Of a stretch of 16,289 nt of DNA, positions 6,083-13,971 are shown piece after piece. The stretch is from an uncultured Clostridia bacterium (GTDB lineage Bacteria > Bacillota_A > Clostridia > Oscillospirales > Oscillospiraceae): the NCBI GenBank assembly GCA_947167435.1, contig CAMVIC010000009.1, forward strand, positions 1 through 16,289. Direction: 5' to 3'. Position numbers and translations under genes: made by a program. The notes beneath the pieces are model-generated. The model ran no database searches, was not told the origin of the DNA, and saw only the letters and a list, made by a program, of their open reading frames with translations. The number at the start of each line of letters is the position of its first letter. Positions within the stretch are counted from its first letter, which is position 1.

Positions 6083-7618
6083 TCAGGCCTCTCCGACGTA
6101 TTTGTGCAGCGTCTTTCTGACCGCGCCGGGGCCTGCGGTCAGCTCGGTGAAGTAAGCGCAGACCCGGTCCGCAAGTCCCGCCTCTGCCAGGTCCACGCCG
6201 AAGATCGCGGCGTTGCGGAGCAGTCCCTCAAGCTTTGCCGTGTCGGGCTTTTCGCCAAGGCGGAAGTCCCTGACGTAGCGCTGCGCGGTCTCAAGCAGCG
6301 GATCGGGAGAGGGCTCGAAGGCTTCTCCCCTGTCGTCCACGGCCATCAGGTAGCGCAGCCAGCCCGCGTGCACCAGGGGGATGAGCCGGAGATTGTCCAC
6401 GGAGAGGGTGTCGGAGGCCAGATAGGCCTTGATGGTCTCGCCGAAGCGGATGGGCAGCTTCTGGGAGGTATCGGTGGCGATGCGCTGGGGGGTGTCCGGC
6501 ATGAAGGGGTTCGGGAAGCGGACCTTCAGCACGGTGTCGATAAAGTCCCGGGGACTGATGATGCCGGGATCGGTGACGACCGGCAGGCCCTCCCGATAGC
6601 CGATGGTCTCCACCAGCTTTTTCAGGTCCTCGTCCTGCATCTCCTGCCAGATGTGCTTATAGCCCAGCAGGCAGCCGTATACGGCCAGCGCCGTGTGCAG
6701 CGGATTAAGGCAGGTGCAGACCTTCATACGCTCCACCTTGTCCACTGTCTCCCGGTCGGTGAAGAAGACGCCCGCCTTCTCCAGGCAGGGCCGGCCGTTG
6801 GGGAAATCGTCCTCAATGACCAGATACTCGCTCTCCTCGGCGTTGACGAAGGGGCTCCCCTCCTCCAGCCCGTCTGCCGCCAGCATAGCCGCGACGGAGC
6901 CGTCCGGGCCCGGGGTGATCTTGTCGATCATGGACCAGGGGAAGGAGACGCACTCTTCCAGCCACTTGTTGAAGCCCTCGCCGCCCCAGGCTTTGGCAAA
7001 GCAGGTGATGGCGGCCTTCAGCTTGTCGCCGTTGTGGGAGCAGTTGTCCATGCTCACCATGGCGAGAGGCGCCCTGTTCTTTTTGTAACGGGCGCAGAGC
7101 AGGGCCGTGAGCTTGCCCATGTAGGTCTTCGCGGTCTCGGGGCTTCCGGCCAGGTCGGCAGCCACGTCGGGCAGCAGCTCGCCGGAGGCGTCATAGAGCG
7201 CATAGCCCTTCTCGGTGATGGTGAAGGACACCATCTGCAGGGAGGGGTTTTCAAAGATCTCGGTCAGGCGGGCCTCGTTGCCGTAGAGATAGACCTTCTC
7301 CGCGATGGAGGCGACCACAGCCTTCTCTACCTTGCCGTCAGCCTTCAGGGTGACCTTGACGGTGAGGTTGTCGTTGACCTCGGGCTTTTTCTCCCGCCGC
7401 TCGGCGGCGATGATGCCGGTCTCGGCAAGGCCGGCGTCCAGCAGGCGCTGGCAGGCGTCGGCCTGGAAGGCCTTGAAGATGTTGCCGGCGCCGAAGTGCA
7501 GCCAGGTGGGATGGGCGGTGGTCTTCTCGATCATGGCCGCCCGGTCGTAGGCGGGCAGACGGTAGCCCTTCTCCTTCCACTCTGCCCTATTCTGCAGACT
7601 CTGATTGCTGAGAATCAT
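6083..7618 (-). CDS. uxuB: Fructuronate reductase (D-mannonate oxidoreductase)
   Basis: A 511-residue member of the long-chain mannitol dehydrogenase family. UxuB interconverts D-fructuronate and D-mannonate with NAD(H) in the cytoplasm. The dinucleotide-binding glycine motif HFGAGNIFKAF sits at residues 41-51. The family core MVSMDNCSHNGDKLK and FPWSMIDKITP follow near the middle, and the catalytic K...LN..H element appears as K299, N305 and H308 (MKVCTCLNPLHTALA). Related enzymes (tagaturonate reductase, mannitol and arabinitol dehydrogenases) share these motifs; the adjacent uxuA makes UxuB the best reading. The ATG at 7618 has GGGAGG upstream, and the gap to uxuA is 14 nt, so the pair is co-expressed. 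It is the last gene of the cluster. Confidence 0.9.
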   Translation of the reverse strand: MILSNQSLQNRAEWKEKGYRLPAYDRAAMIEKTTAHPTWLHFGAGNIFKAFQADACQRLLDAGLAETGIIAAERREKKPEVNDNLTVKVTLKADGKVEKAVVASIAEKVYLYGNEARLTEIFENPSLQMVSFTITEKGYALYDASGELLPDVAADLAGSPETAKTYMGKLTALLCARYKKNRAPLAMVSMDNCSHNGDKLKAAITCFAKAWGGEGFNKWLEECVSFPWSMIDKITPGPDGSVAAMLAADGLEEGSPFVNAEESEYLVIEDDFPNGRPCLEKAGVFFTDRETVDKVERMKVCTCLNPLHTALAVYGCLLGYKHIWQEMQDEDLKKLVETIGYREGLPVVTDPGIISPRDFIDTVLKVRFPNPFMPDTPQRIATDTSQKLPIRFGETIKAYLASDTLSVDNLRLIPLVHAGWLRYLMAVDDRGEAFEPSPDPLLETAQRYVRDFRLGEKPDTAKLEGLLRNAAIFGVDLAEAGLADRVCAYFTELTAGPGAVRKTLHKYVGEA

Positions 7619-7632
7619 CCTGATTTCCTCCC

Positions 7633-8718
7633 TTAACCGCCGAATTTGTCCATATAGTCCCAGGCGCCCAGCATGTACATGATGCCAAGGGCCCGGTCAT
7701 ACAGGCCGTAGCCGGGGCGCACGTTGCCGGGCTTCTCGTCCCAGAGGTGACGGCCGTGGTCGGGGCGGATGTAGCCCTCGAAGCCGCAGTCGTGATAGGC
7801 GCGCAGGATGTCCAGAATGCCGGTTTCGCCGTCGCAGTCCCGATGGCTGGCCTCGGAGAAGTCGCCGTTGGGGAAGTGCCTGACGTTGCGGATATGGGCA
7901 AAGGCAATGCGGTCGCAGTGCTTGCGGACAATGTCGGCCACGTTGTTGGCGGGGTTTGCGTTAAGGCTGCCGGAGCAGAGGGTCAGGCAGTTATAGGGGT
8001 CGTCCACCATGGCGAGGAAGCGGTCGATGCTCTCCGCGTCCACCAGCAGGCGGGGCAGGCCGAAGATGTCCCAGGGGGGATCGTCCATGTGCACGGCCAT
8101 CTTGATGTCGCACTCATGGCAGACCGGCATGAGCTTCTCCAGGAAGTACTTGAAATTCTCCCAGAGTTTTTCCTTGGTGACGGGCTTGTAGGCCTCGAAG
8201 AGCTGGTCCAGCTTTGCCATGCGCTCCGGCTCCCAGCCGGGGAAGGTCATGTGGTACTTCTCCGTCAGGCCCATGACGTAATCGGCCATCTCCTTGGGGT
8301 CGTCCTGAATCATGTCCTTCTGGTAGAACAGCGCCGTGGAGCCGTCGCCCACCGGGTGGAACATGTCGGAGCGGGTCCAGTCGAAGATGGGCATGAAGTT
8401 GTAGCAGATCACCTTCACGCCGAAGGGCGCCAGGTTGCGGATGGTCTGGATGTAGTTGTCAATGTACTGATCCCGGGTGTCGAGACCGATCTTGATGTCG
8501 TCGTGGACGTTGACAGACTCCACCACCTCGGCGTTGAAGCCTGCGGCGGTAATCTGGTCGACGACCTTTTTGATCTCGTCCGGCTGCCAGATCTCACCGG
8601 GCAGCTTGTCGTGCAGAGCCCAGACGATGGTGCTCACGCCGGGGATCTGCCTGATGTCGGACAGCTTGATTTTGTCGTTGCCTTCGCCGTACCAGCGAAA
8701 GCCCATTTGCATCGGCAT
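7633..8718 (-). CDS. uxuA: Mannonate dehydratase
   Basis: A 361-residue TIM-barrel enzyme that dehydrates D-mannonate to 2-keto-3-deoxygluconate (KDG) in the cytoplasm. Probable metal ligands, by comparison with characterised mannonate dehydratases, are H210 (VHMDDPPWD), C248 (LCSGSLNANP), H275 (AHIRNVRH) and D320 (RPDHGRHLWDE). All are present with family-like spacing. The N-terminus MGFRWYGEGNDKI and the WALHD element are also typical. The frame is open to an ATG at 8739, but AGGAGG at 8727-8732 lies inside that extension and 8 nt before the ATG at 8718, so 8718 is chosen. The gene begins 17 nt after the GH31 stop and is followed by uxuB. Length is normal and no defects are seen. Confidence 0.93.
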   Translation of the reverse strand: MPMQMGFRWYGEGNDKIKLSDIRQIPGVSTIVWALHDKLPGEIWQPDEIKKVVDQITAAGFNAEVVESVNVHDDIKIGLDTRDQYIDNYIQTIRNLAPFGVKVICYNFMPIFDWTRSDMFHPVGDGSTALFYQKDMIQDDPKEMADYVMGLTEKYHMTFPGWEPERMAKLDQLFEAYKPVTKEKLWENFKYFLEKLMPVCHECDIKMAVHMDDPPWDIFGLPRLLVDAESIDRFLAMVDDPYNCLTLCSGSLNANPANNVADIVRKHCDRIAFAHIRNVRHFPNGDFSEASHRDCDGETGILDILRAYHDCGFEGYIRPDHGRHLWDEKPGNVRPGYGLYDRALGIMYMLGAWDYMDKFGG

Positions 8719-8726
8719 ATTGTGTT

Positions 8727-8732
8727 CCTCCT
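8727..8732 (-). promoter_or_regulatory. Ribosome binding site fixing the uxuA start
   Basis: A perfect AGGAGG on the minus strand lies 8 nt before ATG 8718 and 3 nt from the end of the GH31 gene. It rules out the ATG at 8739. Confidence 0.85.
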
Positions 8733-8735
8733 GTC

Positions 8736-11246
8736 TCACTCATCGGCCATGCCGATGAGGTCAAATTTCTCGGTAGAGATTACGATTTCAAAGCGGTCTT
8801 TCTCCGGCTTGGGAGTCTTGACCAGGATGCTGCGGTCGGAAAGCTCATAGTACCAGCCGCACTCGCTCTGCTCCCACACGTCGCGCACCAGGTACCGGGG
8901 GATCTGCTCCCCGTCCACCGTGACCCAGAACGCGCCCTTCTTTTTGCTGACAAGGCGGATGGTCAGGCGCTCAATGGTGTCGGCATAGGTGCCGGATTTC
9001 TCAAAGCGAATGCGCGTGCGGTCACCGGCGGTGACGCGGATCGCTGTCTCGGCATAGCAGCCGCGCTTGTAGTCCTCGGTGTGTCCGTCGTCGTCATAGT
9101 AGGTGAAGCTTACGTCATGCTCGGCGGCGATGAGCAGGTCCAGCTGCCGGACCCGGTCGGCCAGAATCCGTTTGATATCCTCGCTGGTGCAGAAGATGCC
9201 GCTGCCGCGCAGGAACATGGGAATGCTCCCCAGATCAACCGGCACCTCAATGGTCTGTCCCCCTGCGTACTCCCGCAGGCCGTCGTTCATATCGTACCAG
9301 GTGCAGCCCTTGGGAAGATAGAGCCGCCTGGTCTTTGCGCCCTTCTCCACCACATTTGCCACCAGCACGGAGGGACCGTACAGGAAGCTCAGGCTCTCGT
9401 CGGTGTAGCAGGCCGGGTCATCCGGAAACTCCAGAAACAGCGGGCGCATGACGGGCAGGCCGTCCACACTTGCCTGGCGCATGAGGGAATAGAGATAGGG
9501 CAGCATCCGATAGCGCAGCGCATAGGCCGCGCGCACATAGGGCAGGTTCTCCGCGTACATCCAGGGCTGGGTGACGGTGTTGTCGGAATTGGCGGAGTTG
9601 ATGGTGAAGCGGGGCTGGAGGACGCCGCTTTGAATCCAGCGCAGCAGCAGCTCTCCCTCCGGCGCGCCGCCGGCAAAGCCGCCGATGTCGCAGCCCATGT
9701 TGGCGCAGCCCGAAAGGCCCATGCCCATGATGGTAGCCAGATTATACTTCACCGTGCGCCAGTCAGTCAAGTTGTCGCCGCCCCAGACCTGGGCATAGCG
9801 CTGAATGCCTGCAAAGCCCGCCCGGTTGATGACGTAGGGGCGCTCGTTGGGGTAGACGTCCGCGATGGCCTGCACGGCGGTATAGGCCATCATGTTGGAG
9901 TGGATGATCTTCAGGTCCTCCATGGTGCCCTTTGCGCCTTCATAGTCGCACTGGGAGAGGCGGTCTTCAATGCCGTCAATTTCGCAGTTGTCGTTCCAGA
10001 CGGTTTTGGTGCCCTTTTTGAGGATGTTCTCCTCCAGAAGATGCTTCCACGCCTCCCGGCCCTTCGGCCCGGTAAAGTCGATGAAGCGGCCCTCTCCGCC
10101 CCACCAGCGGCCTGTGGCATCTTTGGTTCCGTCAGCGGACTTGATAAAGGCGTCCCGCTCCTCGTAATACCGGGCGTAGGGGTGATTTTTGAGCACGCCG
10201 GGCTTCAGGTTGCAGATGACGTTGATGCCCATGGCGTTCATTTTCTCGAAGAAGCCCTCCGGGTCGGGGAAGCGGCGGCGGTTCCAGTTGAAGGTGTAGC
10301 GCAGATTGTCCTCCTCGCCGGAGGAGTAGCCGGAGGCCAGCCAGAAATTGTCGATCCAGATCTGCTCCTGCAGATGCTTGTCCACCACCTTGTAGATTTC
10401 CTGGTCGCAGTCCTTCTCCAGCTCCGCGTAGTACATGGTGGACATGCAGTAGCCGAGAGACTGCCTGGTGGGCAGGATGGTGCGGCCCGTGAGCCAGGTG
10501 TAGCGGGTGATCACGTCCTTCATGTCCGGGCCGTTGATCAGGAAGAGATCGATGTCGCCGCCGTCGGTCTGGTAGTAGCAGTAGCGTTCCCAGTAGCCGG
10601 AGATTTCCTGTCCCAGGTCGAACACGCAGTCATAGGAATTGTGATAGAACAGGCCCAGGGCCCTGCGCCGGTCTTCATTGACGCGGATGTAAAACGGGAT
10701 GTGCTTGTACATGGGGTCGCCGGTCTCCGGATCGTGGCCGATGGCGTCCTTGGGGCTCATGCGCAGGCGGCGGAATTTCTTGTCAAGGTGGCCGGTCTTT
10801 TCCCCGAAGCCGTAGAAGTGGTCCTTCTCCCGATCCATGCAGGAATAGTGGGAGAGGCGGCCCAGGTGGTCCTTCTCAAAGGCGCGCTCGGGCAGGTCCC
10901 GGTAAAGGGTCTGTCCGTCGGCGTCCAGAAGCCGGAAGGAGAACGGCTGTTTCTGCAAAACGAGGGTCACGGTCGCCGTCCGGAAGCGGAGGCCTTTTTC
11001 ATCCTCGACGCAGGAAACGTCCAGGGCGGTGATGCGCTGCCGCTCGCCCCGGAAAAGGGGGTCCAGGCGATCGGCCCAGGCGGTGGTCACCAGGGTATAG
11101 GATGCCTCGTCGAATTTGCGGTCAAAGTTTACACGGATGCGGATCACGTCATCCGACAGGAAAACCAGCAGCGCGTCCGCGGTATCCGCGTGCAGCAGCC
11201 AGCCGTTTTCGGTTTTTTCATAGGATACAAGGCGGTTTACCAGCAT
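8736..11246 (-). CDS. Glycoside hydrolase family 31 enzyme (intact copy)
   Basis: An 836-residue GH31 enzyme, a retaining alpha-glycosidase family. An N-terminal beta-sandwich (about 1-230, including FYGFGEKTGHLDK) precedes a (beta/alpha)8 domain and two C-terminal beta domains. The nucleophile is D419 in VWNDNCEID, and the acid/base is D491 in QVWGGDNLTDW, both placed as in the family. The nucleophile motif is W-x-D-N-C-E rather than the classic W-x-D-M-N-E, marking a subgroup whose substrate I cannot name. No signal peptide is present, so it acts in the cytoplasm on an imported glycoside. The start ATG has AAGGAG about 9 nt upstream. It aligns end to end with the broken paralogue upstream. 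It sits between the TRAP transporter and uxuAB, suggesting a uronic-acid-containing substrate; alpha-glucosidase or alpha-xylosidase activity is possible too. Confidence 0.92.
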   Translation of the reverse strand: MLVNRLVSYEKTENGWLLHADTADALLVFLSDDVIRIRVNFDRKFDEASYTLVTTAWADRLDPLFRGERQRITALDVSCVEDEKGLRFRTATVTLVLQKQPFSFRLLDADGQTLYRDLPERAFEKDHLGRLSHYSCMDREKDHFYGFGEKTGHLDKKFRRLRMSPKDAIGHDPETGDPMYKHIPFYIRVNEDRRRALGLFYHNSYDCVFDLGQEISGYWERYCYYQTDGGDIDLFLINGPDMKDVITRYTWLTGRTILPTRQSLGYCMSTMYYAELEKDCDQEIYKVVDKHLQEQIWIDNFWLASGYSSGEEDNLRYTFNWNRRRFPDPEGFFEKMNAMGINVICNLKPGVLKNHPYARYYEERDAFIKSADGTKDATGRWWGGEGRFIDFTGPKGREAWKHLLEENILKKGTKTVWNDNCEIDGIEDRLSQCDYEGAKGTMEDLKIIHSNMMAYTAVQAIADVYPNERPYVINRAGFAGIQRYAQVWGGDNLTDWRTVKYNLATIMGMGLSGCANMGCDIGGFAGGAPEGELLLRWIQSGVLQPRFTINSANSDNTVTQPWMYAENLPYVRAAYALRYRMLPYLYSLMRQASVDGLPVMRPLFLEFPDDPACYTDESLSFLYGPSVLVANVVEKGAKTRRLYLPKGCTWYDMNDGLREYAGGQTIEVPVDLGSIPMFLRGSGIFCTSEDIKRILADRVRQLDLLIAAEHDVSFTYYDDDGHTEDYKRGCYAETAIRVTAGDRTRIRFEKSGTYADTIERLTIRLVSKKKGAFWVTVDGEQIPRYLVRDVWEQSECGWYYELSDRSILVKTPKPEKDRFEIVISTEKFDLIGMADE

Positions 11247-11283
11247 AGGGGCAGCTCCTTCTCAACTCTTCACTCTGTGATTG

Positions 11284-11329
11284 CGCCGCTTTTGCGCTTG
11301 CCCCGGCGGGGCAGGCGCAAAACGCGGCG
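11284..11329 (-). repeat. Long hairpin between the two GH31 genes
   Basis: CGCCGC-TTTTGCGC-TTGCCCC (11284-11304) pairs with 11308-11329 in a stem of about 20 bp with one bulged base, one mismatch and a GGC loop. On the minus strand no T-run follows, so it is more likely an mRNA-stability or partial attenuation element than a full terminator. Confidence 0.55.
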
Positions 11330-11332
11330 GCG

Positions 11333-11355
11333 GGAATCCGGCATTGGCCGGTTCC
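11333..11355 (-). repeat. Second small hairpin just after the GH31 tail
   Basis: GGAA/TTCC plus CCGGC/GCCGG form a 9-bp stem with one bulged T and an ATTG loop (11333-11355), starting 4 nt after the TAA that ends the detached GH31 tail. With the larger hairpin next to it, it fills the 113-bp gap before the next GH31 gene. Confidence 0.4.
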
Positions 11356-11359
11356 GGTT

Positions 11360-11596
11360 TTACATGCCGATCAGATCGAAGTCCTCAAAGCTCACGGTCA
11401 GCGTCGTGTCCTGCCGGGGATTTGCGTATTTCACCAGCACGGCGCGCCTGGACTGGCCGTAGTACCAGCCCTCGGAGGCCGCGTCGAACTTGCGCCGATT
11501 GAGGTAGTGCTCCAGCTTCCTGTCGCCCAGGGCCACCCAGAAGGGGCTGCGGTCCTTGCGGATCATCTCAACCGTGACGGTTTCTACGGTGTCGGC
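11360..11596 (-). pseudogene. Detached C-terminal tail of the upstream GH31 gene
   Basis: This stretch continues the GH31 frame of 11597-13855 without a shift after an in-frame TAG at 11599-11597. It encodes about 78 residues beginning ADTVETVTVEM and ending FEDFDLIGM before TAA. The other GH31 has ADTIERLTIRL and FDLIGMADE at the same places, so this is the last beta domain of the same protein. It has no credible start or ribosome binding site of its own. Preservation of the whole tail without frameshifts points to a recent mutation, a sequencing error or occasional read-through. Confidence 0.85.
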
Positions 11597-13855
11597 CTAG
11601 CTGCCTTCGGACCGGAAGGCGACCTTCACCACGCTCTCGCCGGTCATGGCGATCTCCGTCCTGCGGTAGACGCCCCTGCGGAAGTCGTTGGAAACGCCGT
11701 CGTCGTCATAGAGGGTGTAGCTGCTCTCTCTGCCGGGGGCGAGGATCAGGTGCAGGGCGCTGGTATGGTCCCGCTCCATGCTCATAAGCTGGTTGTCCGC
11801 CATGGGAATGACGGCGCCCTCGCGGATAAAGAGTGGAATGGTCGTGAGGTCAACGGGCACCTCGATGGTCTGGCCGCCCTCATAGCAGCGGAACTTGTCG
11901 TTCCAGTCATACCAGCTGCAGCCGGCCGGGAGATATACCTTTCTGGTCTTTGCGCCCGGCTCCAGGACATTGGCCACCAGAATGTCGCGGCCGAAGAGGA
12001 ACTCGAAGCTCTCGTCGTAGACCTTTTCGTCATTCTGGAACTCGTACACCAGCGCGCGCATGATGGGGGCGCCGGTTTGGCTGGCCTCATACTCGGCGGA
12101 ATAGAGGTAAGGCGTCATGCGGTAGCGCAGGAGGATGGCGTCCCGGATGAGGGGCACGGAGTCCCGGAACATCCAGGGCTCGGTGACGGTATTGTCGTTG
12201 GAGGCGGAGTGGATGGAGAAGCGGGGCTGGAAGATGCCGTTCTGCACCCAGCGGACGAACAGCTCCTCGCTGGGCGCCGGGCCGGCAAAGCCGCCGATGT
12301 CCGCGCCCTCGTTGGGCTGGCCGGAGAGGCCCATGCCGGTGATGATGGGAATGTTGTACTGCAGGCTCTTCCAGCTGGTGTAGTTGTCGCCGCACCAGGT
12401 CTGGGCGTATTTCTGGATGCCGGAGCTGCCGCTGCGGCAGACCACGTAGGGCCGCGCGTCGGGGTTGTGCTCCTCCACGGCCTCGTTGCCCAGGCGGCAC
12501 ATGATGGTGCACATGAGCGGCTTGAGCTGTCCGATGGTACCGCCCTTGCCGTCGAAGTCCACTCTGGCATCCTTGTCCAGGAGGCTGTCGTACTCGCAGT
12601 TGTCATCCCATATGGAATCGGTGCCCACGTCGATGACGTTTTCGATCAGGTAATCCTTCCAGGCGCGCCGGGCCTCGGGCTTGGTGTAGTCCCAGAAGGC
12701 GCCGTCGCCGCCCCACCAGGAGCCGACGGCATAGGTTTCGGGATTCTCGCTGTCCTTTACGAAAACATCCTTTTCGTTGAATTCATCAAACCAGGGGTGG
12801 CAGAGCAGAATGCCGGGCTTCACGTTGGGCACGTTCTGGGCGCCCTTCTCGTTCATGGCGGCAAAATAGGCTCTGGGGTTCTTGAAGCGCTCGGTGTTCC
12901 AGGTGAAGACGCAGCGCTTGCCGTTTACGCTGGTATAGCCGGAGGAGAGGTGGAAGCCGTCGATGGGGAAGCCCTCCTCCTTGATGGTGTCGATAAAGTC
13001 CAGCACCGCGTCGTCGCTGTCCTTCTCAAGCTCGGGATAGTACATGCTGGAGCCCTGATAGCCCAGGGCGCGCTTCGGCAGCAGGGCGGGCCGGCCGGTG
13101 AGCAGGGTGTAGTTGTCGACAATCCGGCTGAGCGTATTGCCGCCCAGGAGGAAGAGGTCAACGTCACCGCCGTCGGCCTGCCAGTAGGTGTAGCGGGGCC
13201 AGTAGTTGGACTTTTCCTTGCCCATGTTGAACACGGACTCATAGAAGTTGTGGTAGAACAATCCCACGGCCTTCTTCGTCTGCCGGTTCAGGCGGATATA
13301 GAAGGGAATGTGCTTGTAGAGGGTGTCCATCAGCTCGGCGTCATAGCCCATGGCGTCGGTGGCGCGCTCGCGCAGGAAGGCCTTGTTCTTGTTGAGGGCG
13401 CCGGCCTTCTCGCCAAAGCCGTAGAAGCAGTCGTCCTCCTGCATGCGGCTGTATGCGGTGACGCGCTTATTGCTGTCGAGGGTGAAGGGGCTTCCCGCCA
13501 GGGTGGAATAGAGCTCGGTGCCCTCAGCGTCGAAGAGGCGGATGCAGATGGGGTCCCGGTCCAGCTCCAGACGCAGAGCGGCGGATTCAAAGACAAGGGT
13601 CTTCTCCCCTTCCGTAAGCTTCGGCCGCACAGGCTCCAGGCGGCTGCGCTGGCCGGAAAAGAGGGGGTCAAGCCGGTCTTCCCAGGCGGTGGTCATAAGA
13701 ATATAGGACTCCTCCGCCAGTTCCCGGTCGAAGGAGGCGCGAACACGCACCACCTCGTCGGTGACGAAGACGATTCTGATGTCGCAGCTGTTGGTATGGA
13801 CAAGGGCGTATCCGCCGCATTTTTCAAGCCCGGTAATTCTTCTGCAGATTTCCAT
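11597..13855 (-). CDS. Glycoside hydrolase family 31 enzyme, truncated by an in-frame TAG
   Basis: A 752-residue GH31 open frame, second of a tandem pair. The N-terminal beta-sandwich includes FYGFGEKAGALNK. The catalytic barrel has nucleophile D418 in IWDDNCEYD and acid/base D490 in TWCGDNYTSW, in register with D419 and D491 of the neighbour. The frame stops at TAG codon 753, where the paralogue has Tyr754 (TAT); with its tail the protein would be about 831 residues. The catalytic domain is complete, but the final beta domain is lost, so folding or substrate fit may suffer. No signal peptide. ATG 13855 has AAAGGAG 7 nt upstream. It follows dctM by 116 bp. Divergence from the neighbour throughout suggests an old duplication with different substrate linkages. 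Confidence 0.88.
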   Translation of the reverse strand: MEICRRITGLEKCGGYALVHTNSCDIRIVFVTDEVVRVRASFDRELAEESYILMTTAWEDRLDPLFSGQRSRLEPVRPKLTEGEKTLVFESAALRLELDRDPICIRLFDAEGTELYSTLAGSPFTLDSNKRVTAYSRMQEDDCFYGFGEKAGALNKNKAFLRERATDAMGYDAELMDTLYKHIPFYIRLNRQTKKAVGLFYHNFYESVFNMGKEKSNYWPRYTYWQADGGDVDLFLLGGNTLSRIVDNYTLLTGRPALLPKRALGYQGSSMYYPELEKDSDDAVLDFIDTIKEEGFPIDGFHLSSGYTSVNGKRCVFTWNTERFKNPRAYFAAMNEKGAQNVPNVKPGILLCHPWFDEFNEKDVFVKDSENPETYAVGSWWGGDGAFWDYTKPEARRAWKDYLIENVIDVGTDSIWDDNCEYDSLLDKDARVDFDGKGGTIGQLKPLMCTIMCRLGNEAVEEHNPDARPYVVCRSGSSGIQKYAQTWCGDNYTSWKSLQYNIPIITGMGLSGQPNEGADIGGFAGPAPSEELFVRWVQNGIFQPRFSIHSASNDNTVTEPWMFRDSVPLIRDAILLRYRMTPYLYSAEYEASQTGAPIMRALVYEFQNDEKVYDESFEFLFGRDILVANVLEPGAKTRKVYLPAGCSWYDWNDKFRCYEGGQTIEVPVDLTTIPLFIREGAVIPMADNQLMSMERDHTSALHLILAPGRESSYTLYDDDGVSNDFRRGVYRRTEIAMTGESVVKVAFRSEGS

Positions 13856-13867
13856 AGCTTTGCTCCT

Positions 13868-13971
13868 TTACGGTTTTTCGTAATAGACAGGAAAACGGCG
13901 GGCTGCCGCACTGCCGTCGTGAAACACGGTCAGGGGCAGTCCGCCGACAAAAGGGTTTCGATCTGTTCGGA
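13868..13971 (-). other. Gap between dctM and GH31 with a coding-like remnant
   Basis: Read on the minus strand, one frame encodes NPFVGGLPLTVFHDGS, then a basic stretch and FPVYYEKP before TAA at 13870-13868. That stop overlaps the AAAGGAG of the GH31 gene, as real upstream neighbours do elsewhere in this window. No start exists outside dctM, so it may be the last residues of a deleted gene, or chance. No promoter or terminator is seen here. Confidence 0.3.

Noticed and set aside
8739..8759. A perfect 9-bp palindrome at the end of the intact GH31 gene.
   Set aside because: It is mostly made of the codons for LIGMADE, whose protein sequence is conserved, and no T-run follows. It is likely incidental.
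11597..11599. TAG as a sense codon (pyrrolysine or Gln recoding) in the GH31 gene.
   Set aside because: Two other genes in the window stop at TAG, and the paralogue needs only one base change from TAT. A nonsense mutation is simpler, though read-through is left open in the findings.
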